DNA of 64,000 nt from Euryodendron excelsum. Its lineage: Eukaryota; Streptophyta; Magnoliopsida; Ericales; Pentaphylacaceae. This document shows positions 1 to 11,066 of this stretch, in pieces. The notes beneath the pieces were generated by a model that saw only the letters and a list, made by a program, of their open reading frames with translations, was not told where the DNA came from and ran no database searches. The stretch covers positions 14,665,001-14,729,000 of the forward strand of contig CM065383.1 in the NCBI GenBank assembly GCA_033060915.1, in the 5' to 3' direction. The position numbers and the translations under genes were made by a program. Each line of letters starts with the position of its first letter. Position 1 is the first letter of the stretch.

Positions 1-520
1 TTGAGGTCTTCCTCAAAACCTCCTTAAGGTTTTGGAGAACTCCCTTCACTAGAGGATCGAGGTCGGAGAAGTCAAGCCCAAGATATATCTGGGATGCCCT
101 CACCTGGGCAAGCTCGAAGCCCTGGGTGAATGTGGGCTCCAGCAAGGTTTGGAAGTCGTCCCCTTTCTGGAACTCCTAAATCGCCTCGGCTCAGGCCTTG
201 AAGAGTTCTTCTGGAAAAGCAAGAGACTTCCTCTCCAGGTCATGCCTCATGGCCTGCTCGGCAGTGAAGTCCAGTAAGAGTTTGTTAGCTTGGGTGTTCA
301 GCCTCTTACACTCTTCCCTGGCAGACTTTAGGTCTTCATTGGCCGCATCTCTCTCGGCCCGGGCTGCAACGACATCCTCTGTCAAGGCCCGAGAAGCCAC
401 TACTTTATCCTTCATGGCATAGAGCTCGGCAACGAGGGCAATGTTAGTATGCTTCTCATCATAGAAGGCCTTTTCTAAGTGGGCCAGGCGGTGGCCCATC
501 GCCAAGCTCCTCGACAGAGC

Positions 521-609
521 CTGAGAAGGAAAAAGACATCAAAATAAAGCAAAGAGATAACTATAACAAAATACTGAGGAACGAAAAGATAGGAGAGAGA
601 GAAACTCAC
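521..609 (-). other. Intron in the antisense ORF (copy 1)
   Basis: On the minus strand the donor is GTGAG at 609-605 and the acceptor ends ...CTTCTCAG at 521, preceded by a pyrimidine-rich tract. The intron is 89 bp. It separates the exon ending '...NYDLFK' from the coiled-coil exon. The second Tat copy has a GT-AG intron at the same place (49550-49631). Confidence 0.65.
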
Positions 610-1448
610 TTTAAAGAGATCATAATTAGCGTCTTTCACCAGCCGAGAGTGCAAGTGCTTGCTTAATCTTTGCACGTCTGGGTAAGTTACCGTAGCCATG
701 GATCTCTGTTAGGCCTCGTCCATGTTGTCAAGAACATTGCGAGCCGAAGAGACAACGGGTTCAGCTCGAGATTGGGGATCGACAGGAATGACTGTGCTCC
801 TTCTCGGCTCAGGGGGAAGAGGAGGCCTCCCAACATCTACTGGAGTTGCAGCTTTATCCTTCGACGTCGGTGCCTTTTTAGGTGAAGGGGTTTTCTTCAC
901 CAAGTCAATGGCCTCAGCCGTCTTCTGGCGCTTCGCCTCGGGATCTGCCAATGCGGTTCCCCTCTTCCTCGCCAGGAAGCTCACGTCAAAGCTCATCTTA
1001 TCAGCTTCAGAGGATTATTGAGTCGCCGAGGGGGGTAGACGATTTGCAAGAAAGATGAAATGGAGTCAGATAATGCTCAGGTCACAGAAAGAACAATTTC
1101 ACACTCACTCTTCTCACGTTCAGCAGCCAACGCCTCCCTGGTCAGCTCGGGTCCGAGGAAGTAGTTTGCGAGCGTCTCGACAGAGACCAAGTCCTTGGTG
1201 CTCTAGAATTTGTACCTCTGGACCTTCTGTATGTTCGCCTTTAGCTCGCTGCGTAAGCACCTCATTTTTGACCGCTCGACAGTCTACACTCCGTCCAAAC
1301 TTGTTTTCAAGTCACTGTGGGCGTATTCCAACCGAAACCAACTCTCTAAGTCTAAATCCCGTATGTCCATCGCTTCACGGGCCCGTCATGCCCAAATAGA
1401 GACAAAATAACCAAAATGCCCTTAAGGGCATCGTCCTTTCCTTTTCGA

Positions 1449-2068
1449 TTCCAATCCCTCTCTCGGGACAGTTTATTCCTCGAGACGGTTCCATCCAGGC
1501 ACATCTTTTCGAAGACGATAAGACCCCTTTCCAATCCCTCTCTCGGGACAGTTTATTCCTCGAGATGGTTCCAATCCAGGCACGTCTTTTCGAAGATGGT
1601 AAGACCCCTTTCCAATCCCTCTCTCGAGATAGTTTATTCCTCGAGACGGTTCCAATCCAGGTACGTCTTTTCGAAGATGGTAAGACCCCTTTTCAACCCC
1701 TCTCTCGAGATAGTTTATTCCTTGAGACGGTTCCAATCCAGGCACGTCTTCTTGGAGACGGTAAGTCCCCTTTCCAATCCCACTCTCGAGACAGTTTATT
1801 CCTCGAGACGGTTCTAATCTAGGCACGTCTTCTCAGAGACGGTACGTCCCCTTTCCAATCCCACTCTCGAGACAGTTTATTCCTCGAGACGGTTCTAATC
1901 TAGGCATGTCTTCTCAGAGACGGTAAGTCCCCTTTTCCAATCCCACTCTCGAGACAGTTTATTCCTCAAGACGGTTCCAATCCAGGCACGTCTTTTCGGA
2001 TATGATAAGACCCCTTTCTAATCCCTCTCTCGAGACAATTTATTCCTCGAGATGGTCTAAGTAGCGAA
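1449..2068. repeat. Tandem repeat, about 80-81 bp unit, about 8 copies (U3 of the solo LTR)
   Basis: Units begin TTCCAATCCCTCTCTCG near 1449, 1529, 1610, 1691, 1772, 1853, 1935 and 2016. They differ by a few substitutions. Because most units are 81 bp, a multiple of three, both strands stay open over the array; these frames are repeat artefacts and not genes. Confidence 0.9.
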
Positions 2069-2222
2069 AATACTCGTAAATATCACAACCGTTAGAGTAA
2101 CGGAAATACTCACAAATAGGTCGATATAAGAAATTGCCAACAAACCCCTGTGTCACGACGACCGCCATCAGAGTGGCAGAAACACTCAAAACCCAGGTCA
2201 ACACCAGTGTCTGTTAGCCCAC

Positions 2223-2790
2223 TTTGGTGAAAAATGACCAAACTGCCCTTTGGACCTTTTCCGAGACTTTCCGCTCAAGATGACCATTTTGCCCCTAGGC
2301 ATCCGAATGCCTCGGGAACCACATCGGCGCTGGGTATCGAACCGGTAACCCTCTGAGATTACTTCTTATAGTATTCTCAACCTTCCTTTACCTTTCCGGA
2401 TCATTCCTAGTCAGTCCCAGCCAACCTGGTGCAAAATGACTGTTTTGCCCTTGGTGAGCCGGTCTCCTTTTTCAACCACACCGGCTCTGGGTATCAAACT
2501 GGTAATCTCTTAAGATTGCTTCTTATAGTATTCTCAACCTTTGCTTATCTTTCTGGATCATTCTGAGTCAGTTCCGGCAAACTCGGTACAAAATGACCGT
2601 TTTGCCCTTAGTGGGCCGGTCTCCTTTTCCGACCACACCGGCTCTGGGAATCAAACCGGCAACCTCTGGGAACATTCTGAATAATGTTTCCAGATCCAAA
2701 GTCCTCTTCTGGGACAGTCCGAGTCTGTCCCGGCAGTTTCCTAGTTCGATTGACCGTTTTGCCCCTAAAGGCCTGGTCAACGTTTCCGAC
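2223..2790. repeat. Diverged tandem repeat, about 155-205 bp, 3 to 4 copies
   Basis: Each copy carries an AAAATGACC...TTTTGCCC block, near 2228, 2434, 2589 and (partial) 2751. The second and third copies continue with a CCGGTCTCC and CACACCGGCTCTGGG segment, which the first has only in more diverged form. It lies in the U3 part of the solo LTR. Confidence 0.65.
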
Positions 2791-3024
2791 CCATCTTATC
2801 CTCATCTCTCAAGTCAAATACCTCTAGGATACTATTTTAAGTGTTCCTACTCTTTTCCGGCCTTCCGGGTCATTCCCAGCTCCTTCAAATCATTCTTGGA
2901 CTTTCTGGAGTCACTCCTAATGAAGTCAGGCTAAAAATTGCATGGTAGTCACTAGTACAGGCGTCCAAATCCAGTCAAAGATACGTTGCTTGCCGACTTA
3001 TAAAGTTTCTTAACTGGCTACTAG

Positions 3025-3131
3025 TGGCGCTAAGTCAAAAATTGGCCTGATGCCACTCCTAGTGGCGCTAAGAGAAATTTTGCCCTGGCGCCACTGCAAC
3101 AGGCGCCAGGTTTGTCCAACCTCTATAAATA
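3025..3131 (+). promoter_or_regulatory. LTR core promoter: GGCGC-motif cluster and TATA box
   Basis: TATAAATA at 3124-3131 follows a cluster of related short motifs: CTAGTGGCGCTAAG twice, TGGCGCCAC and AGGCGCCAGG, at 3025-3112. Transcription would start about 30 bp after the TATA box, putting the U3/R boundary near 3155. The function is inferred from position. Confidence 0.6.
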
Positions 3132-3959
3132 CAGAGTCTCGTCCAAAGTGAAAAGGGTCTGCAAACTCAGTCTAAAAATCATATAATTCGATATACAGAG
3201 CTCGAACACTCCAAAAACCTTAGCCTCCTTATGTTTTCCAAACCCTAGCCACCATTCACAAACCCTAGCCTCCTATACACTCATACACACCCCCATACAC
3301 TCATACACTAACCTTCAACCCTCCTTCGAAGACTTGAAGAGTTGCAATCTAAAGTTTGAAGCTTAAAGGCGGCTCTTGAAGATTGAAGACGAAGATCAAG
3401 ACAAAGATCGAAGAAAGCAAGGTGCGCAAAATAAACAAGATACAAGGTAGGTTTTCCATTTAAATTTCCGCACTTCCCCCCTCTCTCTTCTCTCTCCTAA
3501 CCCACGTGGGTTTTTTTTATTTTAATCCCCCATCTCTTTCCCCCCCTTTCTTTGCATGCTTGAAACAAGGGGATTCCCGGTCCATGTGTAGGATTGGGCT
3601 ATTGGAGAGTCACCTTATCGGGGGCTTTCTTCTAGTCTAACCAAAGACCACGTGGGTCCGGCCCTCTTGATTATGTGGTGAAGCCTTAGCCTTGTATATT
3701 CATAACCCCAAAATTGCATTGTGCATATCATGGTCTTGCATCTTCTAAAAGTCGTTTTCAAACTTGTTTTCAAAATTGCATCGAAATCTCCTTTTTCAAA
3801 ACATGTTTTCAAAATCACAATCCTAGGGTGATTCTAGCCTTTCCATGGCTAGGGTTGCTTTAGGAAAGTGTTACATTCAAAGTGGCCAATATGATTCATA
3901 TTTTCAAATCTCGTTGTTTTCAAAACCGCTTTCCTGAAGTGGTTCTGACCTTCTTATGG

Positions 3960-5880
3960 TTAGAATCGCTTTAGGAAAGTGAGATGTTTTTACACCTTCC
4001 AAAAACTCTCTCTTCTCTTCCTAAAAATCTTCTTTTTCAACATATTTTTCAAAAACTCTTCTTTCCAAAATTGTTTTCTAAAAACTCTTTTCAAAACTTT
4101 CCTTTTTCAACTCCTTTCCAAAATGCTCTCTTCAAAGTCCACTTTCCAAAAAACGTTCCCTAGGTCTCTTTCCTAGAAAAACTCTCTCCAATTTTCTTTC
4201 CAAAAATCTCCCTTCTAGAAACTCCCCTTTAGGATTTTCCTTCTAAAATCTTCGTTTCCAAAAATACACTTTCCAAAAACTCCTTCTCTTTAAAGTCTTT
4301 TTTTCAAAAACTCTATCTTCAAATTCACTTTCCAAAAACTCCTCCCTAGGATTTCCTTCTAGAAAACCTTCATTTTCAATAACACACTTTCCAAAAATCC
4401 TCTCTCTTTAGAGCCCAAATCAAACCCTAGAACTCGCAATTAGGAAACCCTAATTTTTTTTCCAAAAGCATGATTTTCAAATTTTGCCCCCAAACCTAAG
4501 TTTCCAAAACCTCTTGTTTTCACATCCAAATTACACACGTTTCCAAAACCTATTTTCTACGTCGAAACTATAATTTTTAAATTTAGAGTTTCTAGATCTT
4601 CCTTTCCAAATCCTTGCCAAATCTTATCTTCCCTTTAGGAAACTAAATCTAATTTACCCGTTTAGGAAATCAAATCCAATCTTCCGTTTTTGGAAACGAA
4701 ATCAAACACTTCTTTTTAAAAACAAAATCCAATCCCTTCCTAATCCAAATCTTTCCTAATTCAAATCCTTCCTAACCCTTCACTTTCCTAAACCTTAAGT
4801 TTCTAAAACTTGAACATAAAAATCTTTCCTAAAGTTCTAAAATTCAACCATTTCCTAATTCTATCCTCTTTTCAAATCTTAACTTTTCAAACCTAAGTTT
4901 TTAAACATTTCCTAATTTCAAGATTTTCTAAAATTCAAACTCTAAAACTTTCTAAATCCTAAACTTTCCAAATTTCAAAACTTTCTAAACTCAAAACTTT
5001 CCAATTTTCAAAACTTCCTAATTTCAAAACCTTTCCTAAAACAACACTTTCCTAAGTTGAAACTTTCCTAATTCAAAACTTTCTAAGTTGAAACTTTCCT
5101 AATTCAAAACTTTCCTAATTTCAAAACTTTCTAAGTTGAAACTTTCCTAGTTCAAAACTTTCCTAATTTCAAAACTTTCTTAATTCGAAAACTTTCCAAA
5201 AATGAAACTTTCCAAATTCGAAACTTTTCAAATTTGAACCTTTCCTAATTCTAGTTTTTCTCCAATCTTCCAAGTCTAATATTCAAGTCGATTCTTTTTC
5301 AAAATCTTTCTAAGTCAAATCCAGTCTTTCTTGATTTCAAGTCCTTTCTAAATCCTCTCTTTCCTAAGTCTAGGTTTCCTAAAACCAAGTCTTTCGAAAT
5401 CAAATCTTTTCAAATCTTCCAATCAAAGTCCAATATTCTCAATTTCAATTTCCAATCTCCTCTTCTAATTTCAAATCAAATCCAATTTTCAATTCAATCT
5501 CTTTCTTCCAATCCAACCTTCTATTTTCAATCGGACTCCGGTCCAAACTACGACTGACCTGATTCCCCCAACGGGATACGTAGGCAACCTTCATAGGTGC
5601 GGTCACAACACTTTTCAAACTTTTAACTCTACCCTCATGGGTGCAGTCACAACCTTTTTCAAATCTCAAATCCCACAATTTCTTTCAAATTTCAAACTCC
5701 TCAACATTTTTCAAATCTCAAATTCTAATCTATTTTCAAACTTCTAATTTCAAATTTCTATTTCCAAATTTTCAAACTTTCCAATTTCAATTGCATCTCT
5801 TCAAATCTATTTTCAAATCAATTTCAAATCAATCTCTTTCCAAATCTATTTTTCAATTATCTTTCCTTGCACTTGCATAT
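3960..5880 (+). repeat. T/C- and A-rich low-complexity tract (R/U5 of the solo LTR)
   Basis: About 1.9 kb is made of variations on TTTCCAAAA, TTTCCTAA and TTTCAAA with almost no G. It has no coding potential. It reads as a slipped, repeatedly expanded simple-sequence tract inside the transcribed part of the LTR. Confidence 0.8.
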
Positions 5881-6455
5881 CATGCATCATGTTAGTTTCT
5901 TTTCAAGCATTGTTTTTCAAAGTGGGTAGGATTGAACAATAGTTAGTTGAAGAGTCTCATAGGTGAATCTAGGGTAGATTGACATGTAGGTACCGAAAGG
6001 GCTGGGTAGGGTGATGGCTTAGTGCATCTTCCCTATACGAAACCAACCTCCGAACCTAGGATCACTGATTTCAAAGACCAAAAAGGAGTTATTTTTCTAA
6101 AAAGGGCTAAATGTTTTCCAAAGGTTGCCAAACAACCTGTTTTTCTTGAAAACCCTCTCTTAAGGAGATATTTTCAAAAACTTTTTCCAAAAACCCTAAG
6201 TGTAGTTTTCGGATTATGCTTAGTTTTTAGGTGATCTAACTCACCTTAATCAAGTTAGGTGGCGACTCCAAATATTTTTCTAAAAGCCCTTTGTTCAAAT
6301 CAAATTTTCAATTCAAACCTAGTCGCACTCATTTTTCTAGGAGGGTAAGTTCTAACGAGAGAGTATAATATTTTTCCCACTTATGTGTGTATTCCTCGAG
6401 TGCGAAAAATCTGGGCGCCACACGCTGGACAGAGTAGGCCTACACCGACCTAACA

Positions 6456-6529
6456 CTGGCAAGATGCCAAAATGAGAACAATTGACACTTTAATAATAGG
6501 TAAAGGAAAGTTCAACAAAGAGAGCATAC
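6456..6529 (-). other. Intron in the antisense ORF (copy 1, upstream)
   Basis: Minus-strand donor GTATGC starts at 6529 and the acceptor ends TTGCCAG at 6456, giving 74 bp. It separates the PF04195-like exon from the exon that the solo LTR splits. I could not find a clear counterpart in the second copy. Confidence 0.5.
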
Positions 6530-7289
6530 CCTTCTTACTCGGATAGCCCCATTGCCTAGGGACCCGAGCAGAGAAGTCAGTCTCCTAGGGAGGGAACTCC
6601 CATCCTTCTTTACTAATGAAGAAGAACTGATCCTTCCAGTTCTTGCACGATGAAGGTAGCTCGCTGACCAAATCAAACCTTAGCGCCCTGCCTGCGAAGT
6701 ACTAGAAGCCTTTTCCCCTTTTGGCCAGCCTGTAGCAGTACAAGAACTTATCCAGCGTAACGTCCCTTCTAAGATCGATCTGCCAGAGGACCACACAGCC
6801 TAAGATAATCCTCCACCCATTCGACTGAATCTACTCGGGCCAGAGGTGCAGCCTTTGTAAAATCTCCCTAACAGGTCGATGGAAGGGTAGGCGAAGACCA
6901 CCCGCTAGTGCACCCTTGTACATAATGATTTCGCCCTCCTTGGCCATACATGCCCAGCCCTTGGAATTAGAGATCCTAAACTTTACGCCTTTTGGGATTT
7001 GGTAGTCCTTGCAAAGGCCAATAACCTTCTCCTTAGTAAGAACAGTGAGAATTCCCACGGCCTCACACTCAGGGCCCTCTTCCTCTCTCTCCTCTTCTTC
7101 TACCTCCCCAAATGGGACAACGGCCTCCATAGGCTGGTCCCTCTCTCCCCCGACATCAGAGTGAGTTGCCCCAGCCTTTTTCAGCTTTAAAAAACCTTCA
7201 AAGACGCCCCAGAATTACCAACAGAGGCCTTCTCCTCGGTTTGAGTTGGTTCTCTCATAACTTGAACTAACATGCTTAGGGTTTGCCAT

Positions 7290-7934
7290 TATACCTAGAA
7301 ACTTATCATGCCTAATCCTATCAAATACTGGCTTGAACAACGCACACAAGTCCTTAAGCACGGACTCTAACAACTCTAGCCTATCGACAAGTCACGAGAG
7401 GTTGGGAATTTGGTCCCTTCCTTTAAATATTTAGACACAACGCGTGGCCAACCAGTGCATACAACCAAGAAATAGGTCTTACCACAACACAAAACGCTGA
7501 CGACGAGTTCAGAAGATGACCGACAATGCGTTGTAGAGAGTAGGTATCCTATCAATCGGTTGAAGAAGACAAAGATGGAGGTTGAAGATTGAGGTTCTTT
7601 TATCTGTTTCTCTCCCTCTTTGTATTTTGTAGAAAATTTGGCTAAGGCAAATGAGGAGGCAAAGAGAGAAACCGCCCAACAAAAATCCCCCTTGTCTTTG
7701 AAATCAACGGCCTAGATGGACTATAGTGATGGGACATCAACGACTGATATCTGACAAGTCTCGTTAATGGCCAACTGTCAATCCCAGTTGCCACGTGGCA
7801 GTATGTGAAGAGACGCGACAGCTATAGCCATCATTGCACCGGCCTTGCCATAAATACGCTTCGGATTTTGAGGGTTAGCTAACTGATGGAATTCCCCTAA
7901 CCCCGAGCAGATGACCAGAGGAATTGGGGGCATC
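7290..7934 (-). promoter_or_regulatory. Spacer between aORF and 3' LTR; candidate antisense promoter and PPT
   Basis: No gene is visible. On the minus strand, TATTTATGG at 7856-7848 lies about 560 bp upstream of the aORF ATG and could be the TATA box of an antisense transcript. At the right end, on the plus strand, GAGGAATTGGGGGCATC (7918-7934) is the polypurine tract that primes plus-strand synthesis, ending where the 3' LTR starts. The second Tat copy has the matching junction GGGCATC/TGATAG on its minus strand. Confidence 0.5.
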
Positions 7935-8521
7935 TAGTAGTGACGTTTTCCTGATCTTCTGATCGGTCCCCAACCAAACCAGGACTCTTCTCGGACACCT
8001 AATCGGGCACCGACAAAGTTGACCCCCTTGGTTCTTGAACAAGCCAGGCTCTCAGGCCTGCTTCTCGTGCCGTCTGTCTTTCCTATCACATCAGTGGGGG
8101 GCACAACTGACACTGGACGCTGTAGCGTACTTTCAAAGTAAGGACGTAGAGTGTGTGCGGGACAACCACCCTCACCGCTAACACCATTCTGACAACATGC
8201 CACGCGCAGAGTGGGACAACAACCCTCTCAAGTATCTTGCCATGGATTTGACCCAAATGGAGCACTGCCACGTGCAAAGGTCATCAACCATTCTCATGCA
8301 TGCATACAAAGGGAAAGCAAAGGCCTACTTCTCCAGGTACGCACAAAAGAGAAACCCTAGCAAAATACACTGAATAACCATATTATATTGAATCTAACTT
8401 TACCATCAGAGGGTCCTTTGCATGCATTACACCGGTATGCTTAGAGCAGAGGATCACGCACTAACGGGAAAAAGCTCGTCACAGACCTGGGGGCAAGACC
8501 CACGAGATTGCTACATCATCA
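7935..8521 (+). repeat. 3' LTR of Tat copy 1
   Basis: It starts TAGTAGTGACG directly after the polypurine tract, with a first dinucleotide TA instead of TG. It ends GCTACATCATCA. The end matches that of the 447-bp LTRs of the second Tat copy (minus-strand end ...CTACATCATCA). Length is 587 bp. The 5' LTR is outside the window, so the left limit depends on the PPT comparison. Confidence 0.6.
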
Positions 8522-9034
8522 CATGATATCACGTAGAATAATTTTTTATTAACTATATTAATTATTTTCCTATTATTAAGAAATTCTAACATGTCAAAAA
8601 TTTGCCGTCAAAGTAGCATATGTGGCACTAATAATGTTAGAATGAGAATTATTTTTAAGAGAGTATTAGATAGAAAATTATTTTGAGAAAGAGTGTTATT
8701 TTGGAAAAAAACACAATAACAACAATGAAAAGATAACAATGGAACGTAGGATATCTGGTCAACGGTGGGGATAGCGCGCATGACAGAAATATTTGTGGGA
8801 GACAGCGCATGATAGTAGAAACTGAACAAAGGGAAAGGTGAGAGTTTTCGATTCTGCAAGTGAATTTAATATGGATACATGTAGGGATGGTAAAATAACC
8901 CGATATTTTGATTAGGGTCTTTGTTCCTTTCTTGTTTGAACGAGTATGGGATGATACTGATTAGTGCTAGGTGAGACGGGTTTGAAGACAATGTGCAATA
9001 ACTTGCTCCACCCCCAACTTGCTCTGTTTATACC
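8522..9034. other. Non-coding gap
   Basis: AT-rich sequence with no coding potential that I can support. Around 8930-9030 it has diverged GC-rich phrases that look like an old DNA-transposon end, but I found no partner repeat. Confidence 0.4.
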
Positions 9035-10145
9035 TGTTGACTCAAGGTTGATCTCCATGTTGATTTTAAAGATAACAAAACCTTGTGGTTGTTATCTAAT
9101 GATTTCAATTAAGTGTGCAGGTTAGATTATAATCATTTGATAACAAGAAATATTAGTGAGCTGATTGGTTAAGTATCCAACAAAAAGATTACTTGGGTAC
9201 TCTTATTCCTGAAGATATAGAAGATGCTCAAGAAGTTCAACAAGCATTGAAAAGAATGATGCAAGCTGTGAAAATTTATCATGATGATTTGTTGACTTTC
9301 TGAAAACATGAAGATTGATAGACGAGCTTGGAGATTAATGAAGAAACATTAATTCCGTTTCAAAGAACTTGAAGGGCTTATGAAGATTCAAAAACTTATT
9401 CATTGACCTAGCATTCATAGAAGATCATTTGAAGTGTTTTAAGAATCAGTTATTAAAGAACTAAAGTGCAATTAAATTTGAAGAAGGCATTGTCAACAAG
9501 TGAGATGGTTGACACCCTAAAGATTTATATGAAGAACATTGCTGAAGATCTGGAAGATATTGACAACACTATACTTGATTACTGACATTGGATTCAAGAA
9601 TTGCAAAGCTGTGTCAACATTTTACTTCATTTGGCTAACACTATCGTGCTAAAGACCCTCGATCCTCATGTTCAAATAATCCACTGAAAGTCGCTAAGTC
9701 TTAATGAAAGATCTAATTGATGTTGGCTGACACCTTGATGGAGATTGAAGTTCAAGAAAATGTCTGAAGTTATGGTCAACACATTCTAAGATGCTTGAAT
9801 CTTCAAAAGTCAGATTTGGAAATTCAATCAGATTGCTAACATCTTGAAGTGATGGTCGACAATGCTGACGAAATGCATAATTGCGATCTGTTGATCAGAT
9901 TGTCACAACATTTTCAAGTGATGATTGGAAATATGAAGTCAATGAGCTATCAAAGTTAATAGTCCTAGAAAATGGTCGACATCCTGCTGAACTTGTTGAC
10001 ACCATCAAAGACTGATTTACGAAAGGACTCATAAAAGTGTCGACATTGTAAAGGGCATATCAAAAGATTATGAAAGATCAAGTCAAAACTATCAGTGCCA
10101 AAACCTCAATCAGATTGATGACACCTATAGAAGAAGAAATGTGTT
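9035..10145 (+). mobile_element. Relic SIRE-type Copia LTR, truncated
   Basis: It starts TGTTGACTCAAGG, then 'GATAACAAAACCTTGTGG' and 'TTAAGTGTGCAGGTTAGAT'. This parallels the start of the intact Copia LTR at 14154, which has GATAACAAAACATGG in its 3' copy and TTAGTGTGCAGATGAAT. The body carries many short GTTGACA/GTCGACA phrases, similar to the motif of the intact LTR. The typical end (CACCCCC...GGGTTGCC...AACA) is missing, and the similarity stops before a T8/G12 run at about 10151-10171. Old and 3'-truncated. Confidence 0.6.
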
Positions 10146-10538
10146 TTGGATTTTTTTTGGGGGGGGGGGGGAACGAATAGAGAGGAAACTCTCAGTGGAT
10201 GGCATAGAGATAATATGTTAAAATAAAAGTAAAAAGGCAACAATGCCTTTTAAAAGTAACAGTGGTGTACGTAAAGTGACAACAAGTGGTCTACGTGCCT
10301 ATTTATGAAAAGTAGTGGTGCTACCTACCAATACGTCAAATCTTAAACGATTTAGGTGAAATTTACCCTATTTTAAAATTTTTGGGACCTTTAAATTTTT
10401 TTATTTGTTCAAATTATTTATTTATTTCTAAACTTATATATATTTATCTTTTCTGAAGTTCATTAGTATAATTAATTTTAGACTTCTTTCTCGAATATAT
10501 ATATTTTTTTTGGATAAATTACACTTTCTACATTTGTA

Positions 10539-11066
10539 CTTTACACCGAATCTCACTTTAGAACTTGTAGTTTCAATTGTAATAATTAAATCTTTATACT
10601 TTTAATTCATTGTAATCTCACCCATTCATAAGTTTTTGTTTGTACAATTAACGACCAAAAGTCTTATTCGTTTTACATGGTTCTTTTTAAAGGGCAAAAA
10701 TATATTTTCACATTAATTAATGTTATTTTACACTAATCATTTAATTTTTAAACTTCTTTATAGTTATTTCTCACTGATCCCTTCTAAACTTTTTTTTAAC
10801 AATCATTTTATGTATAAAACAAAATTAGAATTGTAAAATACATTTAAATCCTCTCAAGTGAGAGAAGGTTGAGGGCATTTGAATGCTAAAATAGTATGAG
10901 AATATATTTTTATTTTTAAAAAGGGCAATATGAAATGCAAATTACTTTTAGCCATCAATTGCACTAACACAAGTTTATGAAAGAGTGATCTTATAACGAT
11001 TAAAAGTATCAAAATTTAATTGTTATAATTAAAAACACAGTTCTTGAAATAAAATTCGATGTAAAG
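10539..11066. mobile_element. MITE-like element with about 69-bp inverted arms
   Basis: The arm 10539-10607 (CTTTACACCGAATCTCACTT...) is the diverged reverse complement of 10998-11066, which ends ...AAATTCGATGTAAAG. I judge about three quarters of positions to match. The interior is AT-rich and non-coding. The target duplication could not be fixed, so the superfamily is open. Confidence 0.55.

Larger units (their letters stand above)
1252..6422 (+). mobile_element. Solo LTR, Ogre-like Ty3/Gypsy, with target duplication CGCTG
   Basis: CGCTG at 1247-1251 and 6423-6427 flanks a 5,171-bp non-coding block. It starts CGTAAGCACCTCATTTTTG; the usual family start is TGTAAGCACC, so the first base appears mutated. 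It ends GGGCGCCACA. Inside there is a tandem-repeat U3, a TATA box at 3124-3131 and a very long T/C-rich downstream part, with no gag or pol. This fits one LTR left after recombination between the two LTRs. LTRs of about 5 kb are known for Ogre/Tat elements, so I infer that lineage; a large non-autonomous element is the alternative. Removing it restores the reading frame of the interrupted aORF, which supports the boundaries. Confidence 0.75.
1..7289 (-). pseudogene. Tat antisense ORF (PF04195-like, 'putative gypsy type transposon'), broken and partial
   Basis: Read on the minus strand from ATG at 7289 (MANPKHVSS...). The N-terminal block at about 7130-6540 has the PF04195-type core: 'GEIIMYKGALAGGLRLPF', then a stop at 6828-6830, then a segment reading 'RDVTLDKFLYCYRLAKRGKG' in type. 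A GT-AG intron at 6529-6456 follows. The next exon is cut at 6428/1251 by the solo LTR. Skipping the insert restores one frame ending in a conserved 'REALAAERE' block. After that come a basic, proline-rich linker (about 1020-709), an intron at 609-521 and a coiled-coil segment (505-191). The frame continues with two stops to the window edge. The function is unknown, because this family has no proven activity. Stops and a frameshift near 7150-7230 mark it as a pseudogene. The copy at 42794-50133 is homologous. Confidence 0.75.
1..8521 (+). mobile_element. Tat-lineage Ty3/Gypsy retrotransposon, 3' part
   Basis: The window opens inside this element. What remains is the antisense ORF (minus strand, 7289 to the left edge), a spacer, a polypurine tract and the 3' LTR. 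The gag-pol genes should lie on the plus strand left of position 1. The assignment rests on comparison with the second copy at 41120-59571, which has the order LTR, antisense ORF, pol in opposite orientation, LTR, and whose PPT/LTR junction matches the one here. Extra ORFs in antisense between pol and the 3' LTR are known for the Tat lineage. An Ogre-like solo LTR (1252-6422) interrupts the element. The left LTR and target duplication are outside the window. Confidence 0.8.

Noticed and set aside
1416..1826. Open frames of 117-133 codons on both strands
   Set aside because: They run through the 80-81-bp tandem repeat and stay open because the unit is near a multiple of three. No domain.
1252..6422. 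Complete retrotransposon
   Set aside because: No gag, pol, primer site or second LTR inside; one promoter and matched ends suggest a solo LTR.
8930..9034. DNA transposon end with GC-rich phrases
   Set aside because: No inverted partner or duplication found.
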